43,978 nt of DNA from Candidatus Peribacteraceae bacterium (GTDB taxonomy: Bacteria > Patescibacteriota > Gracilibacteria > Peribacterales > Peribacteraceae): contig JAQVMB010000013.1 in NCBI GenBank assembly GCA_028703835.1, forward strand, positions 1 through 43,978. The letters run 5' to 3'. Below are positions 1 through 5,593 of this stretch, one piece after another (positions within the stretch are counted from its first letter, which is position 1; every line of letters begins with the position of its first letter). Position numbers and translations under genes: made by a program. The notes beneath the pieces are model-generated. The model searched no databases and had not been told where the DNA came from. It saw only the letters and a program-made list of their open reading frames with translations.

Positions 1-84
1 AGCTCTCGCGGTCACGCCCGCAACGAAAAGTCTCAAGAGATCCTCCGTCTGTTTTGCTGTGAGCTTGCTCCACTTGAGGCGCAT
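1..84 (-). CDS. IS1595-like transposase, N-terminal fragment (window edge)
   Basis: A minus-strand reading frame starts at ATG 84 and runs off the window edge after 28 codons. It begins MRLKWSKLTAKQTEDLLRLF and continues VAGVTARA. This resembles the N-terminal zinc-ribbon/helical start of IS1595 (ISXO2-like) transposases, which typically read KxSKLSxxKQxxLLexFVAGVTAR. About 40 bp upstream lies a GGGGCTGG-type sequence (near 117-124 on the minus strand) that could be the IS terminal inverted repeat. Only the start is visible, so the family call rests on one short motif and intactness is unknown. Confidence 0.55.
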   Translation of the reverse strand, partial: MRLKWSKLTAKQTEDLLRLFVAGVTARA

Positions 85-168
85 GGAAGAAAGTCTAGAA
101 GAAGAAATCTCCTAGGCCAGCCCCATTGATAATTATGGAAGTGATGATCGGACAGGAATGACTGCCAA

Positions 169-203
169 CATTATCCATTATTCATTATCAATTATCCATT
201 ACC
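169..203. repeat. Heptanucleotide tandem repeat (ATTATCC-type)
   Basis: Five 7-bp units (CATTATC, CATTATT, CATTATC, AATTATC, CATTACC) run head to tail and include the TAA stop of purP at 199-201. The unit matches the tract inside valS at 28452-28486. The design resembles the short tandem heptamer repeats (STRR) known from cyanobacteria. Confidence 0.8.
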
Positions 204-1251
204 CCAGTATCTCGCTCAGCCTCCCTGCCACGATGGCATCCTTAATGTCCCGGGCAAGTCTCCGTCCCGTACTCATCGGCACATCGTATTTCAGGTCCGT
301 GTACGGCGAACCGTTGATGAAGGGATTCGTCCCGGCCACGATGCGCGCGGAAATCTCGAAGACGTAGATCTCCAGCTTGCGCGTGATGATGGCCTCAAGA
401 CAAAAAGGACCGACGAGACCGTTGCCACAGAGCGTCTTGCTGACTTCCACGACCTTCTCCCCCATCGTGAAGAGCTGCGGCAGAAGGGATTCGCGGATGA
501 CGATGGGAATATTCCCGACGATCGTGTAACTCGTGTGGATATTGGCTGCCAATTGGTCTTCCGCACGGATGCGACCGATGGAATCGGCGTTCGATTCGTA
601 CCGCTTGTCCATGCTCATGATCTCCAATTCGCCCGTGATCGGTGAGTGGAAGTAATGGATGTAGAGCGGCGCGCCGACGATGTACTCTTGGATGACAAAA
701 TCATTCTCGTCGGGATACTTGCGGTTCTTCACCTCGTAGAACTGCTCGGCGGATTTGACGACGAAGTAGCCGAACCCGCCGCCGGCGCCGTGGAATTTGA
801 TGATGACGGGCCGGTCGATGTCCTCGGGCTTGTCGAACACGCGCGGCAGCAGGAGGCCGGACTTGAGAAGCCATTCGCGCTCCATGTCGCGGTTCGATTC
901 CCATTCGAGGATTTCTTTCGTCCCGTAGTACATCGCCCGCATGTTCTTCACGCGCTCCGGTCCCAGGTACGACACGAACGACCCGTGCGGGATCACGATG
1001 GCATTGCGCCTGATCAGTTCGTCTTCGAGCCCGCCGTCCCACTCCTTCCAGTCATCCACCAGGATCATGTCGTCGGCGACCGGAAAACTCCTGTACGGCT
1101 GTTCGCAGCCGCGCTTGCAGATGACCAGGTTGCGCATGCCCTCATCACGCGCACCCTTGAGGATTTGGAGCGCGGAGTGGCTGCCCATCGTGGCAATGAC
1201 GAAATCTTTGGGTTTGCGCGAAGCCGTCGCTGCCGTGGACACGGTGGTCAT
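199..1251 (-). CDS. purP: PurP-type formate-dependent FAICAR synthetase (ATP-grasp)
   Basis: This 350-aa protein resembles the archaeal enzyme that converts AICAR plus formate and ATP to FAICAR, the penultimate step of purine synthesis. Visible features are the N-terminal segment FVIATMGSHSALQILKGARD, the ATP-grasp glycine-rich stretch VIIKFHGAGGGFGYFVV, IQEYIVGAPLYIHYFHSP and the family signature EISARIVAGTNPFINGSPY. A longer frame opens at 1359, but its first 36 residues do not look like this family. ATG 1251 gives a normal length and sits 13 nt from a promoter (TTGTGC-17-TAGACT). Most bacteria use PurH for this step, so the gene suggests an archaeal-type purine branch. The exact substrate is inferred from family similarity. 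Confidence 0.8.
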   Translation of the reverse strand: MTTVSTAATASRKPKDFVIATMGSHSALQILKGARDEGMRNLVICKRGCEQPYRSFPVADDMILVDDWKEWDGGLEDELIRRNAIVIPHGSFVSYLGPERVKNMRAMYYGTKEILEWESNRDMEREWLLKSGLLLPRVFDKPEDIDRPVIIKFHGAGGGFGYFVVKSAEQFYEVKNRKYPDENDFVIQEYIVGAPLYIHYFHSPITGELEIMSMDKRYESNADSIGRIRAEDQLAANIHTSYTIVGNIPIVIRESLLPQLFTMGEKVVEVSKTLCGNGLVGPFCLEAIITRKLEIYVFEISARIVAGTNPFINGSPYTDLKYDVPMSTGRRLARDIKDAIVAGRLSEILG

Positions 1252-1264
1252 GGTATTAACGGAA

Positions 1265-1293
1265 AGTCTAACAAAGCCGGCCGGCCGGCACAA
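1265..1293 (-). promoter_or_regulatory. Probable purP promoter
   Basis: TTGTGC (1288-1293), 17-bp spacer, TAGACT (1265-1270). The spacer contains a GGCCGGCCGG palindrome. The predicted transcript would begin only a few bases before the purP ATG. Confidence 0.45.
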
Positions 1294-1386
1294 CCTTATC
1301 CGGAGATTTTCCGCTCCATGAAATGCAAGCAGGAACAAGCCGGCTCCAACAATCGTCATCCCACAAAAGCGCTCAGGCGGAGAACA

Positions 1387-1941
1387 TCATTCATTCGGAT
1401 ACACCCGTCCTCCCTGCTGCTCCGAAAGACAGGTGACATACCGCGCCGTTTGCATCCCGTATTGCTCGCAATGGTTGTCCACGCTCCCGGCGGACGAAAG
1501 CGGCGAAGAGACGGGAGCCTGCGCCGGAACGGGCAAACAGTACAACGCGACATACGCATCGGCGAGGCCGATCAGATCCCTGCGGACGGCGGCATTGCGG
1601 GCGGTATCGATCAGGTGCAGGTCCACGGTATCCACCAGTTCCTGCGCCATGCCCGCGATGGCGGAACAGATGGCGGGAATCTCCTCCGGTTCCTCCGCGA
1701 CGGACGAGGAGGAGGAAGAAAGGGAAGACGAAGCGGCGGAGGCGGCGGGCTGCGCGGACACGGATTCCTGACGCCGAAGCACCTCCCCGCGCGGCAAGAC
1801 CTGCGCGAACATGAGGGAATGGTAGAGAGGACTCAGGTTCGCACTGACGGAAATGCCCTGCATGGAGGACAGGATGGCGCTGCCGGTGATGATGCCGGCG
1901 ACCGCACCGCACACGACGATGCCCACATGACGCGTTTTCAT
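1387..1941 (-). CDS. Small exported or membrane-anchored protein, unknown
   Basis: A 184-aa protein starting MKTRHVGIVVCGAVAGIITG, which reads as a signal peptide or N-terminal anchor of about 25 residues. A low-complexity Ala/Ser linker with seven consecutive serines and an acidic EEPEE patch follows at about residues 60-85. The C-terminal part contains four cysteines (about residues 90, 143, 157 and 170) that could form disulphides outside the cell. ATG 1941 was preferred to the upstream in-frame ATG at 2055 because the signal peptide then begins at residue 1. I recognise no family. Its neighbours purP and leuA lie on the same strand but give no functional hint. Confidence 0.6.
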   Translation of the reverse strand: MKTRHVGIVVCGAVAGIITGSAILSSMQGISVSANLSPLYHSLMFAQVLPRGEVLRRQESVSAQPAASAASSSLSSSSSSVAEEPEEIPAICSAIAGMAQELVDTVDLHLIDTARNAAVRRDLIGLADAYVALYCLPVPAQAPVSSPLSSAGSVDNHCEQYGMQTARYVTCLSEQQGGRVYPNE

Positions 1942-1973
1942 AGGATGGATGGGTATGGATGTTTGACAAAGAT

Positions 1974-2002
1974 AGTATACATCTATTCGTGTTGCAGGAC
2001 AA
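1974..2002 (-). promoter_or_regulatory. Promoter of the 1387-1941 gene
   Basis: TTGTCC (1997-2002), 17-bp spacer, TATACT (1974-1979). This is a good sigma70-type match and implies a leader of about 25 nt, with no Shine-Dalgarno sequence before ATG 1941. Confidence 0.6.
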
Positions 2003-2005
2003 GAA

Positions 2006-3610
2006 TCAGATTGGCAGGGCAATGCGGGCGAGCTGCGCCTTGTTGACCGCATCAAAGAGCGCCCGAACCGTGGTTTCGGTCACATCCGTCCCCTCCGCCA
2101 CCCCCTGATATTCCTGTTTGTCGACCGTGATGGTGATCACCGTCACGCTCCCGCTCTTCTCGCCACGGGAACGGTCGGACTGCTCCCACTGATCCTCGAA
2201 CGCAAAATCGATGCCGGACTTCTCCCGCAAGAGCGCCGCCACGCCTTGCAAAGCGCCCTGCCGTTCCTCCGAACGCGCTTCCCACTGCTCCTGCCCGTTG
2301 CGGCAGTCCACCGTGAGGCCCATCAGCCACTGACCGTTCTTCACGGCATGGAGAAACTGCTGCTTCTCCCCGTTTTTCACGGGAACGCCGATGCCGAAGT
2401 ACTGCGCCAGCAGGGAACGATACTCTTCGGGAGTCACCGTCCGGCAGTCCGTCCCCCGCTTCTGCTCCGCGTAGGCCTTCGCGAACGCCGTGAACGGGAC
2501 GAGATCCGCTTCCGGAATCCGGTAGCCCAAGCGCTGCGCATACAAATCCGCGACGCCCTTGCCCGACGTCGCCCCGAATTCGATCGTGAAACCATCGAAC
2601 CCGACGTCGCGCGGGATGTTGTCACGGTATGCGCCGTTCCCGAGCCCGATGCGACCCTGCGCAGCGACGTGCGTCCCGGTCCCCAGGGCATTGACGCCCG
2701 CACCCACGAACGGCGTATTGCGGGGAATGGCGACGCCGCTGAGCGCGCTCACGACGCGGCTGAGGCGGACGAGCATCTCACTCCGAATGTGGTCGAAGTG
2801 GAAGCCCGAGAATCGGTCCTTCCGGTACCGCGACGTCATGACCGTTTCGGCGAGGGATGAGTTGCCCCCGCGCTCGCCGAGCCCGTTCACCGTCAGCTCC
2901 GCCTGCTTCTTGGCGTCCCGCATGCCATGGAGCGCAAAGAGCGTATTGGCGGTCGCAAGTCCCTGATCATCGTGGTTATGCGTGCTGACGCGCAGCCGCC
3001 GCTCGCGGATCGCCGGAACGTGGTCGTAAAGGTACTCCATCATCCCCTGCATCTCCGTGGGCAGCGCCTGGCCGTAAGTATCCGGCGCGTTGAACGTCGT
3101 CCCCCCCGCCTCGGCCACCCGGCGGGCGATGCGCGCGAGGAATTCCCACGGCGTGTTCGTCGCATCTTCCGCGGAGTACTCCACGTCCGAAGTATACCGC
3201 CGCGCGCGTTCGATATGCCCGGCGATGTCGTCCAAGTACTGCTGCTCCCCCATCCCGTGGAACACGTTCTGCAAGTGCTCCTTCGAGGACGCGCGGTACA
3301 AATGGATGCGGGCGCGTTCGGCACCCTCGAGCACGGAGGCCGCAGCCTCGATGGCCTTGTCGTTGCAAATAGCCAGCGAGCAGATGACCGGGCGGCGGAC
3401 TTCGCGGGAGATCTGCGCGATCGATTGCCGGTCGAACGCGCCGGAGAAGGCATTGCCCGCCTCGATGACATCCACGCCGATCTCGTCGAGACCATGGGCG
3501 ATCAGGATTTTCTGCGGCTGGCTGAAGAGCACGCCCGCCTGATCCCCGTCACGGAGCGTGGTGTCGAGGATGATGGTATCACGATCCGTCTGATGTTCCT
3601 GGAATGTCAT
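2006..3610 (-). CDS. leuA: 2-isopropylmalate synthase (LeuA)
   Basis: A 534-aa HMGL-like aldolase that would condense acetyl-CoA with 2-oxoisovalerate, the first committed step of leucine synthesis. Signatures are DTTLRDGDQAGV near residue 15 (usually DTTLRDGEQ), the metal-binding STHNHDDQGLATAN and the LeuA motif VNGLGERGGN. A C-terminal region of about 130 residues, ending in VTVITITVDKQEYQGVAEG, sits where the leucine-sensing allosteric domain lies in long LeuA enzymes. ATG 3610 was chosen because the motif spacing then fits, and upstream codons overlap the leader terminator. No other leu genes are in the window. Citramalate or homocitrate synthase are alternatives, but the leucine-rich leader peptide upstream strongly favours leucine synthesis. 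Confidence 0.85.
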   Translation of the reverse strand: MTFQEHQTDRDTIILDTTLRDGDQAGVLFSQPQKILIAHGLDEIGVDVIEAGNAFSGAFDRQSIAQISREVRRPVICSLAICNDKAIEAAASVLEGAERARIHLYRASSKEHLQNVFHGMGEQQYLDDIAGHIERARRYTSDVEYSAEDATNTPWEFLARIARRVAEAGGTTFNAPDTYGQALPTEMQGMMEYLYDHVPAIRERRLRVSTHNHDDQGLATANTLFALHGMRDAKKQAELTVNGLGERGGNSSLAETVMTSRYRKDRFSGFHFDHIRSEMLVRLSRVVSALSGVAIPRNTPFVGAGVNALGTGTHVAAQGRIGLGNGAYRDNIPRDVGFDGFTIEFGATSGKGVADLYAQRLGYRIPEADLVPFTAFAKAYAEQKRGTDCRTVTPEEYRSLLAQYFGIGVPVKNGEKQQFLHAVKNGQWLMGLTVDCRNGQEQWEARSEERQGALQGVAALLREKSGIDFAFEDQWEQSDRSRGEKSGSVTVITITVDKQEYQGVAEGTDVTETTVRALFDAVNKAQLARIALPI

Positions 3611-3636
3611 AGGGAAGGAAGAAAAAAGAAAGAATC

Positions 3637-3671
3637 GAAAAAGACGCGCCCCGCTGGGAAGGGGCGGCGCG
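3637..3671 (-). terminator. leuA attenuator terminator
   Basis: On the minus strand a GC-rich hairpin (arms about 3671-3661 and 3653-3645, one bulged base) is followed by a TCTTTTTCG tail. It lies about 27 nt before the leuA ATG and 14 nt after the leader-peptide stop, so it can only act as an attenuator of leuA. Confidence 0.8.
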
Positions 3672-3684
3672 ATGCGTTCTCGTC

Positions 3685-3756
3685 CTACGCGCGCTGCACC
3701 CCTTCCGCCGTAAGCAGGAGGAGTCCGAGCCCGAGGAGGAGCGCGCTGCGTCGCAT
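3685..3756 (-). CDS. leuL: Leucine-rich leader peptide (LeuL-like)
   Basis: A 23-codon frame begins MRRSALLLGLGLLLL and ends AEGVQRA. Eight of residues 6-15 are leucine, mostly CTC codons. It starts 10 nt after a TACAAT -10 box, so its mRNA is nearly leaderless. The last codons contain GGAAGGGG (complement of 3699-3706), which is perfectly complementary to CCCCTTCC (complement of 3657-3664) in the 5' arm of the terminator. A ribosome stalled on the Leu codons would leave this strand free to form an antiterminator, while a ribosome at the stop codon would mask it. This is the standard logic of leu-operon attenuation, read here directly from the sequence. Confidence 0.85.
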   Translation of the reverse strand: MRRSALLLGLGLLLLTAEGVQRA

Positions 3757-3766
3757 GACGCGGGGC

Positions 3767-3793
3767 ATTGTAGGATGAACGCGCATCCGTCAA
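3767..3793 (-). promoter_or_regulatory. leuL-leuA promoter
   Basis: TTGACG (3788-3793) and TACAAT (3767-3772) with a 15-bp spacer, or TTTGAC with 16 bp. The leader-peptide ATG follows after 10 nt. Confidence 0.65.
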
Positions 3794-3877
3794 ACGAAAA
3801 AATCGATCGCTGTTCTGTTCTTCGCTTGGGAATAAGAAGAAATCAATGTTTGGAACGCACCATTTTCTCCGATCCCC

Positions 3878-3906
3878 TTCTTCTCATCCAGGGAAAACCG
3901 TATACT
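3878..3906 (+). promoter_or_regulatory. tRNA-Cys promoter
   Basis: TTCTTC (3878-3883), 17-bp spacer, TATACT (3901-3906). Transcription would start about 8 nt before the mature tRNA 5' end. Confidence 0.55.
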
Positions 3907-3920
3907 GCACTCCGCCTCAG

Positions 3921-3995
3921 GGTGCCGTAGCCAAGTAGTAAGGCAGGGGTCTGCAAAACCCCCATGCGCGGGTGCGATTCCCGCCGGCACCTCCA
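3921..3995 (+). tRNA. tRNA-Cys (anticodon GCA)
   Basis: Acceptor stem GGTGCCG (3921-3927) pairs with CGGCACC (3985-3991). The anticodon loop is CTGCAAA with GCA, the discriminator is T as expected for Cys, and CCA is encoded (3993-3995). The T stem is GCGGG/CCCGC. Two elbow positions are unusual: the D loop reads AGTAGTA where AGTGGTA is normal (G18 replaced by A), and the T loop is TGCGATT (U55 replaced by G). The universal G18-U55 pair thus becomes A18-G55. Confidence 0.93.
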
Positions 3996-3996
3996 T

Positions 3997-4016
3997 GTTC
4001 ACTGCGCGCAGTGAAC
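3997..4016. repeat. 20-bp perfect palindrome after tRNA-Cys
   Basis: GTTCACTGCG followed by its exact reverse complement begins 2 nt after the tRNA CCA. No T-run follows, so it is either a processing/termination hairpin or a protein-binding site. Confidence 0.7.
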
Positions 4017-4125
4017 GGGCAGCTGTTATACATGGGACCTGCCGCAAAGCGGCTTACGTCCCTGCACGCAGACCAATCTGCGCATTTTCCAGCCCCTCGG
4101 CAGCGACGACCCTCGCGCCTATAGC

Positions 4126-4154
4126 TTGTATCATTATTAAAAACTACGTATAAT
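4126..4154 (+). promoter_or_regulatory. Strong promoter giving a leaderless mRNA
   Basis: TTGTAT (4126-4131), 17-bp spacer, perfect TATAAT (4149-4154). The ATG at 4162 is only 7 nt downstream, where transcription should start. Confidence 0.8.
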
Positions 4155-4161
4155 ATACAAT

Positions 4162-4740
4162 ATGGAACAAGTGAAAAATGCGGCGGTTCAAGTACTGGGA
4201 ATGCGTCATTTTTCCCAAGAAGAGCTCGATAGACGCTTGAATGAAATTGCCGCGACAATAACTCCACAAGCGTACAGAGTACTGATGGATAATGTGGATA
4301 CTGCTGGGCAAACGTATGGACTAGATGCGGCAACATGGCTAGAACCCTTCATCAACACGGGACTTGCCATGCGAAGAAGGGATCTGGGAGATGTCTTTGA
4401 TGCTTCCCGTACCTATGCGATGCCAACTGCAAAGTACAAGGATTCCACGGAACGATACAGGACAAATGGAGGAGGCATGACAGATGCGGAATACGAACAG
4501 GTGACTACTGCCACAGCTTCACAAGCCGATGTACTGAGAGCCGGAATGCTTCTTCAAAATGAACGCTTGTATGATGAATACCTGCAAGACGACCTCTTCC
4601 TCGGGACTTTGGCAAAGCTGATTGCCACTTTCAAGCAAAGGGACGGGGCATTTCCTCGAAGACCTGAGTGGTACATCTTCGAAACATTCGCACTGCTGGG
4701 AATGAGAAACAGAAAACTCCAACCGAGGAGTGAAAAATAA
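4162..4740 (+). CDS. Hypothetical protein, AT-richer than its surroundings
   Basis: A 192-aa soluble, mainly helical protein without signal peptide or membrane segment. It starts MEQVKNAAVQVLGMRHFSQE. I recognise no family. Base and codon use is visibly more AT-rich than in neighbouring genes, and it lies directly downstream of tRNA-Cys, a common site for acquired DNA, although no integrase or direct repeat of the tRNA end is visible. It has its own strong promoter with ATG 7 nt after the -10 box, implying a leaderless message. Horizontal acquisition is an inference from composition and position only. Confidence 0.7.
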   Translation: MEQVKNAAVQVLGMRHFSQEELDRRLNEIAATITPQAYRVLMDNVDTAGQTYGLDAATWLEPFINTGLAMRRRDLGDVFDASRTYAMPTAKYKDSTERYRTNGGGMTDAEYEQVTTATASQADVLRAGMLLQNERLYDEYLQDDLFLGTLAKLIATFKQRDGAFPRRPEWYIFETFALLGMRNRKLQPRSEK

Positions 4741-4862
4741 TTCAGTAACTCCGGGGTCTCCAGATTTCGCATGAATGAACGCAGCCCATTCACTCCGCGT
4801 ATCCTCGGAATCCTCGGCTTTCCTTCCTTCGTCAGAACAGGCTTCTACCTCATTCGGAATCC
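4741..4862. other. Intergenic region between convergent genes, with nonamer repeat
   Basis: It separates the 4162-4740 gene from the minus-strand lipoprotein gene. At about 4799-4830 there is a short 9-bp-period tract (ATCCTCGGA, ATCCTCGGC) of the family seen at 9660-9745 and 11118-11175. No good terminator is visible. Confidence 0.5.
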
Positions 4863-5447
4863 TCACTCCTTCGCCGCTTCCGGCTCCGTGAATGTGAGCG
4901 ACGTGACGATGGCGGTCACCTGCTGCTCCAACGCCGGCGTGACGGTGAGGGGCGTGAAGGCCGTGGCGGTGAATCCCGCCCCGCTGCCCGACACCGCGCT
5001 GACCTGGTAGAACCGGCTGCGAGGCTGGTCCGTCACGGGCTGGGCGGAGTAGATATGGAACGTCACCTCCTGCCCGTCCACGGTCGCGGGCCGGCTGTCG
5101 ATGAGTTCATACCCCGGCAACGTGCCGACGGAACGGATGGCCGACTTGCTGTAATCGGCGCCGGTGACCGGCTGCGCCAGCGCTTCACGCGTGACGGTGA
5201 CGTTCGGGAACTGGCCGGACACGGGCTGCGCCGTCTGGAAGGCGGCCACCACTTCCTCCGGCACGCCCATCTGGTCGAGCCGCTCCCGCTCCACCACCGT
5301 CCACCCTTCGGGCAGGCACACGCCCACCGTTCCGTCCCAGTACTGCTGCGTGCAAGCGGTTTCTTGCCGGCCGCCGCAGGAAACGAGGAGCAGGGAAGCG
5401 ACGATGCCGGTCGGGAGCAGGACGGTGCGGAGGAATGATGATGTCAT
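4863..5447 (-). CDS. Putative lipoprotein
   Basis: A 194-aa exported protein. Residues 1-24 form a signal peptide ending in the lipobox LLVSC-GG, so the mature protein should be lipid-anchored at Cys24. The rest is a single domain of about 165 residues with alternating hydrophobic strands (for example VGVCLPEGWTVVERERL and EVTFHIYSAQPV), suggesting a beta-rich fold. I cannot assign a family. Promoter TTGCAG-16-TATGAT ends 6 nt before ATG 5447, so the message is leaderless. The next gene, on the opposite strand, is also an exported surface protein. Confidence 0.75.
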   Translation of the reverse strand: MTSSFLRTVLLPTGIVASLLLVSCGGRQETACTQQYWDGTVGVCLPEGWTVVERERLDQMGVPEEVVAAFQTAQPVSGQFPNVTVTREALAQPVTGADYSKSAIRSVGTLPGYELIDSRPATVDGQEVTFHIYSAQPVTDQPRSRFYQVSAVSGSGAGFTATAFTPLTVTPALEQQVTAIVTSLTFTEPEAAKE

Positions 5448-5453
5448 GTCCCG

Positions 5454-5481
5454 ATCATACCGTTCGCTTCAGGGACTGCAA
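5454..5481 (-). promoter_or_regulatory. Lipoprotein gene promoter (leaderless)
   Basis: TTGCAG (5476-5481), 16-bp spacer, TATGAT (5454-5459), then 6 nt to ATG. Confidence 0.7.
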
Positions 5482-5554
5482 AAACATGGGCTCCTCGGTG
5501 CTTCGAAAAGCGGTGGACAGGAAGGAAAAGCAATGTAAAGCAGGCAAGGAGGGA

Positions 5555-5583
5555 TTGAGATAACAGCCTCGACATGCTAAAAT
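5555..5583 (+). promoter_or_regulatory. Surface protein promoter (leaderless)
   Basis: TTGAGA (5555-5560), 17-bp spacer, TAAAAT (5578-5583). The chosen ATG 5594 is 10 nt downstream. An ATG at 5582 overlaps the -10 box and cannot be in the transcript. Confidence 0.7.
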
Positions 5584-5593
5584 GTACAGATTT

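Noticed and set aside
646-2046. A 466-codon plus-strand frame
   Set aside because: It lies antisense to purP and the small exported gene, both of which have clear protein features.
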